Source: Vibrio agarilyticus
GTDB taxonomy: Bacteria; Pseudomonadota; Gammaproteobacteria; Enterobacterales; Vibrionaceae
DNA: 64,000 nt
Direction: 5' to 3'
Assembly: GCF_012641465.1 (NCBI RefSeq)
Contig: NZ_JABAIK010000005.1
Location: forward strand, 124,001-188,000
Shown: positions 18,075-27,089 of the stretch, piece after piece
Layout of the letters: each line of letters opens with the position of its first letter
Position numbering within the stretch: the stretch's first letter is position 1
Notes under the pieces: generated by a model
Told to the model about the DNA's origin: nothing
The model's input: only the letters and a program-made list of their open reading frames with translations
Databases searched by the model: none
Position numbers and translations under genes: made by a program

Positions 18075-18683
18075 TTACATATTGCTACCCTGAGTGGCAA
18101 TGTTATCGCCATCGGTCCAACCGGCACCTTTCGCCCCTCGCTCTACCACACGCTGACGAAAGATATCGGCAATTTTAGTGGCATCACCGGCCAGTAACGA
18201 TTTTGTCGCGCACATAGACGCGCACAAAGGCAGTTTTCCTTCGGCAATTCGATTCGCACCATAAAGCATACGCTCTTCTTCTGAGCCCGTTTCAACACCA
18301 AGCCCACCGGCGCAAAATGTGCATTTGTCCATTTTACCGCGTTCGCCAAATGCGTCTTTCTTAGGAAATTGCGGCGCACCAAATGGGCACGCAAAAAAGC
18401 AATACCCACAGCCAATGCAGAGATCTTTATTGTGCAAAACGATGCCATCTTCAGTCTGTTCAATACAGTTTGTTGGACAGACCGCAATGCAAGGAGCGTC
18501 ACTGCAGTGCATGCAAGCAACGGAGATAGAGTTTTCACCGGGCTCGCCGTCATTTACGGTGACCACTCGCCTGCGCATAATGCCCCACTGCACCGCTTCC
18601 GCATTGGCGTTTTTACACGCCGTGACACAACCATTACATTCGATGCAGCGTTTCGTGTCACAGAGGAATTTCATTCTTGCCAT
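18075..18683 (-). CDS. Formate dehydrogenase iron-sulfur subunit FdhB
   Basis: A 202-residue electron-transfer subunit with four [4Fe-4S]-type cysteine clusters: CIECNGCVTAC, CMHCSDAPCIAVC, CIGCGYCFFACP and the C-terminal group beginning with CTFC. It links the molybdopterin alpha subunit to the cytochrome b subunit. The gene starts 10 bp after the alpha subunit and 13 bp before the gamma subunit. The cluster spacing is typical of FdhB/FdnH-type proteins, without the C-terminal membrane helix of E. coli FdnH. Confidence 0.93.
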   Translation of the reverse strand: MARMKFLCDTKRCIECNGCVTACKNANAEAVQWGIMRRRVVTVNDGEPGENSISVACMHCSDAPCIAVCPTNCIEQTEDGIVLHNKDLCIGCGYCFFACPFGAPQFPKKDAFGERGKMDKCTFCAGGLGVETGSEEERMLYGANRIAEGKLPLCASMCATKSLLAGDATKIADIFRQRVVERGAKGAGWTDGDNIATQGSNM

Positions 18684-18693
18684 GATAAGCTCC

Positions 18694-21579
18694 TTACGCT
18701 TTGCGAATGTTGCAGAGTGTCACTTTGGTTTCTTGCATTTGAGTCATAGGATCGTAACCATACGTGGTACTGGTATTTGCTGCTTCACCGATGACATAAG
18801 GCTCAGCCCCTTCCGGATAACGATTAAGTAGGCTTTGCCCTTCAAAACGGCCGCCAAAGTGGAAGGGTAAGAATGCCAATCCAGGGTACACACGAGGGGT
18901 TACCAAAGCGCGAATCTTAATTCGGCCTTCTTCCGCCCCCTCAAGCCATACTGTATCGCCATCTTTAAAACCAAGATCATTCGCGTCTTTCGGATTAACT
19001 TCGACAAACATCTCTTGTTGCAGCTCAGCAAGCCAAGGATTTGAGCGAGTCTCCTCACCACCACCTTCATATTCAACTAGGCGGCCCGAGGTTAGGATCA
19101 GCGGATACTGTTTTGCTTTATCCTGCTCCTGTATGGATCGATAGAGCGTTGGCAAACGGAAAATAAACGCGGCATCTGGGTAAGTTGGAAACTCTTTGAC
19201 CAGTTGACGTCTTGGTGAGTAAAGTGGCTCCCGATGAATGGGGATCTTATCTGGAAACGTCCAAACCACAGTACGTGCTTTCGCGTTACCAAATGGTATG
19301 CACCCGTGTTTGATAGCAACGCGCTGAATACCTCCGGATAAGTCGGTTTTCCAGTTGCGTCCCTCTGCTGCTACTTTTTCCTCGGGCGTCAGATCATCCC
19401 ACCAACCAAGCTGCTTGAGCATTTTTGACGTAAATTCTGGGTAGCCATCTTTAATGTCAGACCCTTTGGAATAACTATCGACAGCCAGAAGACTTTGCCC
19501 ATCGTACTCAACACCAAAACGCGCACGGAAATTGCCGCCACCTTTAATGACCTCTTTAGAGGTGTCGTAGAGAATATGCGTGCCGGGGTGCTTCAATTCT
19601 GGGGTTCCCCAACATGGCCAAGGTAAACCGTAGATCTCGCCATTAGCGGGACCGCCATCGGCTTCAAGTGTCGTGAAGTTAAACGTGCCCCAGTTCTTTT
19701 GATGCAGCTTTAATCGTTCAGGGGTTTGCCCCGTCATGCCGATGGTCCACATACCTCGGCCATACTCATGGGCAATATCTTCAATCACAGGTTGGTTGTT
19801 TTCGACCCGTATATTTTTAAACAGCTGTTCAGCAAAGCCCAAACGCTTAACCAAGAGATACATAATTTCATGGTCGACTTTGGAGTCAAACAGCGGCTCT
19901 ATCACCTTGTCACGCCATTGTAGCGAGCGATTTGACGCAGTGACCGAGCCATAGGTTTCAAACTGAGTCGTAGTTGGCAGCAAATAAACCCCGTCTGTGC
20001 GTTCATTCATGACCGCCGCAACAGTAGGAAATGGGTCGACAATCACCATCATTTCCAGCTTCTTCATTGCCTCCGGCATTTCATTCCCGCGCGTTTGCGA
20101 GTTTACGGCGTGCCCCCAATAAAACATGGCGCGCAGATTGTCACGCTGCTGCATGTCATCTTTGTTTTCAAGTACGCCATCAATCCAACGTGAAACTGGA
20201 ATACCTGTTGCGTTAAAAGGTGTGACACCGTGATAGACGCCTTGATCAAACCGATTTTTAACCCACTCGTAGTCGAGATCCCACACTTCAGCCCAATGCT
20301 TCCACGCGCCATCGGTTAAACCATAATATCCGGGTAAGGTGTGACATAAGACACCAAGATCTGTCGCCCCTTGCACATTGTCATGTCCGCGGAAGATATT
20401 TGCCCCGCCGCCTGATTTACCAAGGTTACCCAACGCCAATTCCAGTATGCAATACGCCCGTGTATTACTGCTCCCTACCGTATGCTGCGTTCCGCCCATA
20501 CACCACACGACGCAACCGGGACGGTTTTCTGAAATGGTCTTTGCAATGGCATACACTTGCTCTTCAGTGGCATTGGTGACTCTCTCGACTTGCTTGGGAT
20601 CCCATTTTGCGACTTCCGCTCGTATCTCATCCATACCAAAAACACGCTGATGAATGAATTCTTTATCTTCCCAGCCCTGCTTGAAAATATGCCACAATAC
20701 CCCCCAAACGAGCGGAATATCGGTTCCGGGACGAATCGAGACATACACATCAGACTTTGCTGCGGTGCGTGTTCTGCGCGGATCAACCACCACGATTTTG
20801 CAGTTGTTACGCTCTTTTGCGATCAAAATATGTTGCATCGCGACGGGGTGCGCTTCAGCAGGGTTAGAACCAATAAACATGATTGACTTGCAATTATGCA
20901 TGTCGTTAAACGAGTTAGTCATGGCGCCATAGCCCCATGTATTGGCAACCCCCGCAACCGTGGTGGAATGGCAAATTCGTGCTTGGTGGTCAACGTTATT
21001 GGTTCCCCACAAAGACGCCATCTTGCGAAAGAGGTAGGCTTGTTCGTTATTGTGCTTGGCACTACCAAGCCAATAGACAGAATCAGGCCCCGACTCTTCG
21101 CGGATCTGCAAAATTTTTGCCGCGATTTCATCCAGTGCTGTGTCCCACTCGATTTTTTGCCATTTCCCGTTGACCAATTTCATTGGGTATTTTAAACGAC
21201 GTGCACCGTGGCCATGTTCTCGCAGTGCCGCCCCTTTTGCACAGTGCCCACCTGCATTAAACGGATGATCAAACGCCGGCTCTTGTTCGGTCCAAACGCC
21301 ATTTTGTACCCCGGCATACACGCCACAACCCACCGAGCAATGAGAGCAGATGGTTCGTTTGGTTTCCATCGGTGCGTTGTAATCTGCCTCCGGTATAGTG
21401 GCTTGTGCTTTTTTCATCATACTCGGCGCGAAAAGGCCCGCACCAACTGCAGCGCCACCAGCGGCCAACGATGTTGTGCGTAAAAAGGTTCGCCGTGAAA
21501 GACCGAACGGATGACGAAACGAGTTGGAGGACAGACTATTTTGATGTTCGACGCTATCGGAACGTTTGGTTAGTTTCAC
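18694..21579 (-). CDS. Formate dehydrogenase catalytic subunit, Cys-type, Tat-exported
   Basis: A 961-residue molybdenum (or tungsten) bis-MGD formate dehydrogenase alpha subunit. A Tat signal is visible: SRRTFL at 28-33, then a hydrophobic stretch and AQA. The N-terminal [4Fe-4S] site is Cys78, Cys81, Cys85 and Cys113. The active-site residue aligned with selenocysteine of E. coli FdnG is Cys203 (HQARICHSTTVAG), so no Sec insertion is needed. The C-terminal MGD-binding domain ends in QMQETKVTLCNIRKA. The protein acts in the periplasm as complex with FdhB and the b-type cytochrome. It is preceded 10 bp upstream by the small Tat protein gene. Confidence 0.95.
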   Translation of the reverse strand: MKLTKRSDSVEHQNSLSSNSFRHPFGLSRRTFLRTTSLAAGGAAVGAGLFAPSMMKKAQATIPEADYNAPMETKRTICSHCSVGCGVYAGVQNGVWTEQEPAFDHPFNAGGHCAKGAALREHGHGARRLKYPMKLVNGKWQKIEWDTALDEIAAKILQIREESGPDSVYWLGSAKHNNEQAYLFRKMASLWGTNNVDHQARICHSTTVAGVANTWGYGAMTNSFNDMHNCKSIMFIGSNPAEAHPVAMQHILIAKERNNCKIVVVDPRRTRTAAKSDVYVSIRPGTDIPLVWGVLWHIFKQGWEDKEFIHQRVFGMDEIRAEVAKWDPKQVERVTNATEEQVYAIAKTISENRPGCVVWCMGGTQHTVGSSNTRAYCILELALGNLGKSGGGANIFRGHDNVQGATDLGVLCHTLPGYYGLTDGAWKHWAEVWDLDYEWVKNRFDQGVYHGVTPFNATGIPVSRWIDGVLENKDDMQQRDNLRAMFYWGHAVNSQTRGNEMPEAMKKLEMMVIVDPFPTVAAVMNERTDGVYLLPTTTQFETYGSVTASNRSLQWRDKVIEPLFDSKVDHEIMYLLVKRLGFAEQLFKNIRVENNQPVIEDIAHEYGRGMWTIGMTGQTPERLKLHQKNWGTFNFTTLEADGGPANGEIYGLPWPCWGTPELKHPGTHILYDTSKEVIKGGGNFRARFGVEYDGQSLLAVDSYSKGSDIKDGYPEFTSKMLKQLGWWDDLTPEEKVAAEGRNWKTDLSGGIQRVAIKHGCIPFGNAKARTVVWTFPDKIPIHREPLYSPRRQLVKEFPTYPDAAFIFRLPTLYRSIQEQDKAKQYPLILTSGRLVEYEGGGEETRSNPWLAELQQEMFVEVNPKDANDLGFKDGDTVWLEGAEEGRIKIRALVTPRVYPGLAFLPFHFGGRFEGQSLLNRYPEGAEPYVIGEAANTSTTYGYDPMTQMQETKVTLCNIRKA

Positions 21580-21589
21580 AAATCACCTC

Positions 21590-21799
21590 CTAGAGCGTGT
21601 TGTAATAATCGCGAACGTGCTGAGTTTCACGATAGCGAGTCTGTTTCACATTGTTATCTTGCGCCTGACGAGATGGTGTTATCTCTGTGGTGTTCGCCGC
21701 GGCGCTGACAGACGTTGCAAAAACGCTGAGCACAGCGCCCGTTGCAAGTCCTTTAATAACATCTCTACGATTTTGATTAATCTCGGTGTCACGTTTCAT
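21590..21799 (-). CDS. Formate dehydrogenase-region Tat-signal protein (FdhX type)
   Basis: A 69-residue protein of the formate-dehydrogenase-region Tat-target family. It has a twin-arginine motif (NRRDVIKG, Arg11-Arg12), a hydrophobic stretch (about 18-33), and a short tail ending in RYRETQHVRDYYNTL, the conserved end of the family. Such proteins lie just upstream of fdhA in many proteobacteria; a role in assembly of the complex is supposed but not proven. It starts downstream of the 19-bp tandem repeats. Confidence 0.85.
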   Translation of the reverse strand: MKRDTEINQNRRDVIKGLATGAVLSVFATSVSAAANTTEITPSRQAQDNNVKQTRYRETQHVRDYYNTL

Positions 21800-21875
21800 T
21801 TCGCTTCCTTACCGCCTGTGACGGTGTTGGATGCTCAAGCATCTTTTCAGGTTTGTTGCGATATCAATGTTTCGA

Positions 21876-21947
21876 TTTCAATGTTTCGTTTCGATTTCAA
21901 TGTTTCGTTTCGATTTCAATGTTTCGTTTCGATTTCAATGTTTCGAA
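21876..21947. repeat. 19-bp tandem repeat, 3.8 copies, inside the fdh operon
   Basis: The unit TTTCAATGTTTCGTTTCGA occurs three times without change (21876-21894, 21895-21913, 21914-21932) and a fourth time partially to 21947; degenerate copies extend on both sides (ATATCAATGTTTCGA before, TTCAATGG after). It fills most of the 198-bp gap between the torD-like gene and the small Tat-protein gene. Such arrays change copy number by slippage. Confidence 0.92.
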
Positions 21948-21997
21948 TTCAATGGAACCTTATCCACGTTTAACACTTATCAAGAACTCAGGTGCTG

Positions 21998-22636
21998 TCA
22001 TTGAGAAATTGATATGTGCTGCACACTTGTATCGTTTGTTCGAGCGCTGAAACGAACGGCTTCAACGTCACCAAACTGACGCAATAATTGGGCGACGGGT
22101 AAATAGAATTTGGCACTGGGCGCCTCCATCATCTGACGGCTTAAAGCCACATACCAAGGCGCAATGTGGTGATTGAAAAATTGTCTCTGTCGAGAGTCAT
22201 TGGCACTCGTAGATTCCTCGATGAGCATTGCCATCACCTCACACAATGCCGCAATGTGATCTTCTGGTTCTTTCGTTTGGTCTGTGCGAGTAAAACCGAG
22301 CGCCATAAGGTCACGGCGCAAGTCAGCTAATGGCTTATCCATCAAAGAGCCTGTGATATGCCACGAGCTATAAGGTATTGCTTCGCCACAGCCGAGACCA
22401 ATAAAGAGATCCTGATATTCTTGCCGAAGCGCTTGGCTATCTGCGGCGTGGGATACACGCTTCAATGCATGCCAAGTCTGCTTAAGTTCACTCTCTTCTG
22501 TTTCAAGATCTAATTCGGATAACCACGCGAGTAATGACGAACTTGGTGGCTCGCGGAACATGCTGGCGAGTAGCATGTAAATATGGCCGCGAATCATATC
22601 GAGCGTTGGCTCAGTATTGGGCGTAGAATCACTCAT
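21998..22636 (-). CDS. TorD/DmsD-family chaperone for formate dehydrogenase
   Basis: A 212-residue, all-helical cytoplasmic protein of the TorD/NarJ redox-enzyme maturation family. The signature region is present: YQDLFIGLGCGEAIPYSSWHITGSLM, then EDHIAALCEVMAMLIEE and the conserved FFNHHIAPWY motif. Such chaperones bind the Tat signal of their molybdoenzyme and hold it until cofactor is inserted; by position its client is FdhA. It follows the polyferredoxin gene by 9 bp and precedes the tandem-repeat gap. Confidence 0.88.
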   Translation of the reverse strand: MSDSTPNTEPTLDMIRGHIYMLLASMFREPPSSSLLAWLSELDLETEESELKQTWHALKRVSHAADSQALRQEYQDLFIGLGCGEAIPYSSWHITGSLMDKPLADLRRDLMALGFTRTDQTKEPEDHIAALCEVMAMLIEESTSANDSRQRQFFNHHIAPWYVALSRQMMEAPSAKFYLPVAQLLRQFGDVEAVRFSARTNDTSVQHISISQ

Positions 22637-22645
22637 AACTTGCTC

Positions 22646-24586
22646 CTACAAGTTCACTTGTTTTGTCGGATCATCAGCAAGTGACTTCACCATATCTATC
22701 ACTCGACAATCCTCACACATTGCGATACGTCGCAATGCCGCCTCATTACTGAAATGAGAATGCCCTTTGAGCTTTTCCTGCAAGCGCGTGATGATGGATT
22801 GTGGAGCAAAAGGTTTATGACAGATAAGGCATTCTGCTGCCGTTTCTTGCTTAATCACCGTGGCCGCTTGCCGCTCAAGCGCATTCCAATTGATACGAGG
22901 CTCCAGTGACAGCACAGATTCAGGGCATGCTTTGACACATAAACCGCATTGAACGCAATCTTGTTCAATAAACTGCAATGAAGGTGACTGTCCATCCGTG
23001 TGAAGTGCGCGGGTCGGACACACTGACACGCAGCTCATGCACAAAGTACAATCGGCTGCTACACAATTAACGCGACCGTAAGGCGCCGTGGACTCAAGAG
23101 GAAGAATCGAAGATTTTGATGAAGTAACCTTACTCTCTTTTGTTACCTGCCCATGATCGTGGTTGTAAAGAGTATCGAGTGCGGTAAAAAGTCGCGCTCT
23201 TTTGTTACCTTGTAACTCGCCGATGACACTATCGAGAAGTGGTTTATCGTTTGAAAGTGCAGCGGTTCGTTCTGTCAGCCACGAAGACCAGTTATTGTCA
23301 TCATGGTCTTCGCTAACATCCAGCACGATTAATCGTTCACTGGTAGGCGCATTGTTATGCTCATTAGTGATAGCAGCTTTAAGCAGGGTTCGCGCCAGTG
23401 CAATTTCTTGCAAAAAGACACGGCGTGATGTCTCAGGCATATCTCGATCTAACGCGAATATTAGCTGTTCCGCCCCATTGACTAACGCAGCAAACCAAGT
23501 ATCAATGCCAATGCTAGCCGATTCCTCCACCATGATAGGTAAGATTGAAGCTGAGATTTGATTAACGCAATTGCTTATCGCTGCTTCACTTGATGGCGAA
23601 TAAAACAAAATTTTGGGGTGGACTCCTCCTGCATTGGCGTAGTTGGCAAGCAAGCGCTCGACAAACAGTTGCGTCTCTTTGGGATCGGGTAGCGCATACA
23701 GTATTGCCTCTGTTGGGCAACGTGTCGCGCAGCTGCCAATGCCTTGGCACAGGTATGGGTCAATAACAATGCGATGACCGCGAGCCTCACTTCCTTCGGA
23801 ACTTATCGCACCTGCTGGACAAGCATCCAAACAGCGTTCACACCCTTTTACCCCTCTTGAACTATGAGCGCAAATATCGGTATCGAGGCGAAAATATTTT
23901 GGCTTATCAAAGCTGCCAACCATATCGAGCAACTCAGTCAAAATCGCCATCAGCGCATTGATTTCATCGGGTTGTGTAGCCGGATCATTAAAGCGTTTCT
24001 GATTCAAATGATAATAACCCGGCGCGGCAACTTCGGCGTTCATCAATGGCGCCATGCAAAGATCAACAACGATATCGAATGCGTCAGGCTCGCCGCCACT
24101 TGTGCGCGCAAACATCAATTGTGCCAAATCCACCTTATGTTGTTCCGTTGAATTCACTGGCTGATTGCTATCGGCGGAACTCACTGCCAACTCTGTCGAA
24201 ATGTAGGCACTGAATGCACCGAGATATCCCGTCAACTCAACCTTCGGAGCGGAAAAACGCACACTATTACTCGGAGCACGAGCCTGGCTTGTGCTATCGA
24301 TAGCACTCTCTGTGTGTTCGCGTTTTCCAGAGATAATTTGAGTGATGGGCGGTGACTCAAGCGATAGAAGCGTGACTGAAGGTAATCGTTCTAACGCAGC
24401 CACTATGTCTGCATGTTTTAATAACGAGTCTATTGTCGATGCTGCGCCCACTAACAGGGTTCGCCCACGACTCTGATACGAAACCGTCGGGGGGATGAGG
24501 TTTGCCAGCTCAACGGTCATTTCAAGCGCGGCAAAACGCGCCCGACCATTACTGGATCGGCACTGCTCTAACTGTTGTTTTAACAT
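22646..24586 (-). CDS. Large polyferredoxin-like 4Fe-4S protein of fdh operon
   Basis: A 646-residue soluble protein with an N-terminal region of unknown fold (1-240), a first ferredoxin pair (CERCLDACP and CATRCPTEA), a middle domain of about 200 residues, and a second ferredoxin pair (CTLCMSCVSVCP and CVQCGLCVKACP). Near the C terminus two CxxC pairs (CLICHKPF and CEDC) could hold zinc or iron. It has no membrane helix or signal. Homologues occur in the fdh clusters of vibrios, shewanellae and epsilonproteobacteria; whether it carries electrons or acts in maturation is not settled. It is separated from the DUF3306 gene by 149 bp. Confidence 0.82.
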   Translation of the reverse strand: MLKQQLEQCRSSNGRARFAALEMTVELANLIPPTVSYQSRGRTLLVGAASTIDSLLKHADIVAALERLPSVTLLSLESPPITQIISGKREHTESAIDSTSQARAPSNSVRFSAPKVELTGYLGAFSAYISTELAVSSADSNQPVNSTEQHKVDLAQLMFARTSGGEPDAFDIVVDLCMAPLMNAEVAAPGYYHLNQKRFNDPATQPDEINALMAILTELLDMVGSFDKPKYFRLDTDICAHSSRGVKGCERCLDACPAGAISSEGSEARGHRIVIDPYLCQGIGSCATRCPTEAILYALPDPKETQLFVERLLANYANAGGVHPKILFYSPSSEAAISNCVNQISASILPIMVEESASIGIDTWFAALVNGAEQLIFALDRDMPETSRRVFLQEIALARTLLKAAITNEHNNAPTSERLIVLDVSEDHDDNNWSSWLTERTAALSNDKPLLDSVIGELQGNKRARLFTALDTLYNHDHGQVTKESKVTSSKSSILPLESTAPYGRVNCVAADCTLCMSCVSVCPTRALHTDGQSPSLQFIEQDCVQCGLCVKACPESVLSLEPRINWNALERQAATVIKQETAAECLICHKPFAPQSIITRLQEKLKGHSHFSNEAALRRIAMCEDCRVIDMVKSLADDPTKQVNL

Positions 24587-24735
24587 TGCTCAGTTCCACG
24601 TTTGTGTATCACGTCGTTATATTTGTAAAGGCGCCATTACGCAGCCTCCACATTGCGATTTTATTGTTAAAAGTATCTTTAACGCTTCGACCTCTATTGA
24701 GTATATGACGCAACTCAAGACCCTAAGGGTACAAG

Positions 24736-25452
24736 TTAGCTTGGTATGTCAGGAGATTCTTTCTTTCGAGACACTATTGAGTGATCCACGGCTTGTGTGG
24801 GTGATACTGTCTCAAATGTTGGGTCTATTGGCGCAATATTGACGCCCTCATCAGTGCCGTTTTCAGTTACGGACTGTGACGCCGTCACGGAGTCTTCTAG
24901 GCTTTCCTGCTGATACTCAGACTCTTCTGCCTGAATGAGCGCCTCATTATTATCACTATACGCGCGCTTTGATGCCCACTGCCTTAATCGCGAGGCAACA
25001 TTTGGCGACAGCGCTACGTTTTGGCTGAAGTCTTGTCCGTAATCAACCAGGTCATCGACATCTGAAAATTCACCACTCAAGAAAAAGCTGCGCAGCGCTA
25101 ACTTTTTACTCTCTTCATCAATATCGCTTACCAGTAATGTGGCAATTGGTGATTGGCAATCAGCTTGAGCATATCCAGCGTTTGTTTGATGAGGCTGAGT
25201 TGTTTGATCCGTCGGCGTACATTGCGATGTTTCGGGCTCTCTTGCGCCGTCGTCACTTTCCCCCGGATGATGCTTGGCCATTTCAACCGCGCTCGACGAT
25301 TCCTCTGTTGTCTCTTGGTGAAATGACGCTTGTTGAAAATTGGTCGGCGCGCCCTCAGCGCCCTGAGGCCTGTTATCTTGGTTCTGTTGCTCAGCTTGAC
25401 GCTTGCGCTCGGCGCGGAGCAATAGAAAGCGCGATAAAAAATTAGTTGCCAC
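24736..25452 (-). CDS. DUF3306 family protein of fdh operon
   Basis: A 238-residue hydrophilic, acidic protein. The N-terminal FLSRFLLLRAERKRQAEQQ resembles the conserved start of DUF3306, and the region about 115-165 (DIDEESKKLALRSFFLSGEFSDVDDLVDYG) is the other recognisable block of the family. The rest is low in complexity and rich in Glu, Gln, Ser and Thr, so probably disordered. DUF3305 and DUF3306 genes pair upstream of formate dehydrogenase genes; their function is unknown. It overlaps the DUF3305 gene by 11 bp. Confidence 0.78.
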   Translation of the reverse strand: MATNFLSRFLLLRAERKRQAEQQNQDNRPQGAEGAPTNFQQASFHQETTEESSSAVEMAKHHPGESDDGAREPETSQCTPTDQTTQPHQTNAGYAQADCQSPIATLLVSDIDEESKKLALRSFFLSGEFSDVDDLVDYGQDFSQNVALSPNVASRLRQWASKRAYSDNNEALIQAEESEYQQESLEDSVTASQSVTENGTDEGVNIAPIDPTFETVSPTQAVDHSIVSRKKESPDIPS

Positions 25453-25909
25453 TTGCGCGCCCCTTACCTTTGCGTTTTTTCTTACCTGACTCTATGAGTT
25501 CACCATGTCGCCCGATAAACGCCTCCATCCACGCTTGAACAGGCAGTGGCATGTCAAATGACAGCACAAGATAATCACCATCCATAAATTGCGCGGCGAC
25601 GCTCTGTGCTGCCGTCAGAGCAACTAACTTAGGAATGCCATCGTCGAGATTTTCAAGTACTACGAAGAGCTTGGGATATTGAGAGCTTAGGTTAAACCGA
25701 TAGTCGGCTCGTTCGTCGAGGTAAAGCTGCAGCACGGCTTGAAATGGTGCGTCTAGTGCAGGTTTTAGGTCAAAGCCATGCAGTTCCCATTGACGCGCTA
25801 GCCAGATACCATGCTGAACCTCACGGTCGCGGATTTGGCAACTCATTGGCCAAATATTTTCGCTTTTTTCAATTGACGCTAGCACCTGCTCTGGTTCTTG
25901 CATACCCAT
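25442..25909 (-). CDS. DUF3305 family protein of fdh operon
   Basis: A 155-residue protein with the DUF3305 look: ENIWPMSCQIRDREVQHGIWLARQWELHG near the N terminus, YRFNLSSQYPKLFVV in the middle, and MPLPVQAWMEAFIGRHGE near the end, followed by a basic tail (KKKRKGKGR). It is the first gene of the nine-gene formate dehydrogenase operon, so the operon promoter should lie in 25910-26000. An ERIC-like repeat begins about 80 bp upstream. Function unknown; context suggests enzyme maturation. Confidence 0.78.
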   Translation of the reverse strand: MGMQEPEQVLASIEKSENIWPMSCQIRDREVQHGIWLARQWELHGFDLKPALDAPFQAVLQLYLDERADYRFNLSSQYPKLFVVLENLDDGIPKLVALTAAQSVAAQFMDGDYLVLSFDMPLPVQAWMEAFIGRHGELIESGKKKRKGKGRASGN

Positions 25910-25988
25910 CTAATACCCACATTAATTTATTGGATAAAGTGTAGACATAAGTATCAAGAAAGCCCAATTAGTGAATTTTCGTTGGTGA

Positions 25989-26142
25989 TATACCTTTTCC
26001 ACTTTAGGTTGCAGCGCTTTTGTTTAAAAAATTAAAGGGCTGGCTCTCACAAACCTCATCACATAGGTCGTCTATGTTCACGAAGTGCTCAGAGGCTTTG
26101 CTCGTTTGCCGCCTACCTGCAACTCCAAGTCGTTTAGGTATA
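25989..26142 (-). repeat. ERIC-like intergenic repeat, copy 1 (154 bp)
   Basis: An imperfect palindromic element bounded by TATACC and GGTATA. It ends in the ERIC-type segment CGTTTGCCGCCTACCTGCAA followed by CTCCAAGTCGTTTAGGTATA. It is the reverse complement of the copy at 27090-27243, with the same length. It lies between the divergent fdh operon and fdhD. Confidence 0.8.
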
Positions 26143-26259
26143 GTATCAATCGAATCTACGCCAGCTTTGACAGACTCCTTTTCACCGACAAAACTTACAA
26201 TCAAAGACTTGCCGACAAACTAACGACGTCAATTTACTTTCTCTATTAAGGAGAACTTT

Positions 26260-27087
26260 GTGCCCCATCCTAACGTGATTAAAACCAGCGACAGCCCTGT
26301 TGCCACTATTGTTGTTGATGTTCTTGACGAATTTGGTGATAAGATCACTCGTGAAATCGCCTGCGAACGTCCCCTCACGGTTCTACTCAATTGGGCTGAA
26401 GTTGTCACTCTCATGACGTTAGGCACTCGTCCTGAGGCATTAGTGTTGGGCTACTTAAAAAACCAAGGCTTTATTTCGGACTCAAATGCGTTGGAATCAA
26501 TCATCATTGATTGGCAAACACATAGCGCAGCGGTGATCACAAAAGAAGACGTAAGTCATGTCGAGTCGGCGTTAGGGAAAAAAACCGTCACATCGGGTTG
26601 CGGTCAAGGAACCATGTTTGGCAATGTCCTGAGTCAACTAAAGGGCTACCAAGTCCCTACACGAAATCTGCTTCAATCCGAAATATACGCCACACTGAAA
26701 GCTCTGACCTATTACAACGAGACTTACAAGCGCGCAGGGGCGGTGCATGGCTGCGCGGTGTGCCGTAACGATGAAGTGCTCTCTTTTGTTGAGGATGTGG
26801 GCCGGCACAACGCGGTTGATACCTTGGCGGGTGAAATGTGGCTCAACCAAGACTCTGGTGACGATAAAGTGTTTTATACCACAGGACGACTAACCTCAGA
26901 GATGGTGATTAAAGTGGCGCAAATGGGGATTCCGGTGCTGCTGTCACGCTCTGGCGTGACTCAAATGGGGCTTGATTTGGCCAAGCAGTTTGGCATTACG
27001 ACTATAGCGCGGGCTAAAGGCAGTCGATTCCAAGTTTATTCTGGCGGCGAAAATGTGCGATTTGATGTTAAAGGGGATTTGGAATAG
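26260..27087 (+). CDS. fdhD: Formate dehydrogenase accessory sulfurtransferase FdhD
   Basis: A 275-residue protein needed for active formate dehydrogenase; FdhD moves sulfur from a cysteine desulfurase to the molybdenum cofactor. The GTG start has AAGGAG six bases upstream. Family motifs are REIACERPLT, GYLKNQGFI, the loop SGCGQG at 112-117, VEDVGRHNAVDTLAG, FYTTGRLTSEMV and TIARAKGSRFQVYSG. Unlike E. coli FdhD, where the loop carries a CxxC pair, here only Cys114 is present, whereas a CxxC pair (Cys165, Cys168) appears in AVHGCAVCRN. It is divergent from the fdh operon and flanked by inverted ERIC-like repeats. Confidence 0.93.
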   Translation: MPHPNVIKTSDSPVATIVVDVLDEFGDKITREIACERPLTVLLNWAEVVTLMTLGTRPEALVLGYLKNQGFISDSNALESIIIDWQTHSAAVITKEDVSHVESALGKKTVTSGCGQGTMFGNVLSQLKGYQVPTRNLLQSEIYATLKALTYYNETYKRAGAVHGCAVCRNDEVLSFVEDVGRHNAVDTLAGEMWLNQDSGDDKVFYTTGRLTSEMVIKVAQMGIPVLLSRSGVTQMGLDLAKQFGITTIARAKGSRFQVYSGGENVRFDVKGDLE

Positions 27088-27089
27088 GG

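Noticed and set aside
18319-18831. A 170-residue plus-strand frame across fdhB and the end of fdhA
   Set aside because: Antisense to two genes with intact cysteine clusters, so it is a shadow.
18694-21579. Selenocysteine formate dehydrogenase
   Set aside because: No in-frame UGA; the aligned residue is Cys203.
21853-21955. CRISPR-like array
   Set aside because: The repeats are directly adjacent with no spacers, so this is a simple tandem repeat.
21566-21973. A 135-residue plus-strand frame with repeated FRFQCFVSISM
   Set aside because: It is the translation of the 19-bp tandem repeat and of the antisense of the small Tat-protein gene; there is no ribosome-binding site and no independent support.
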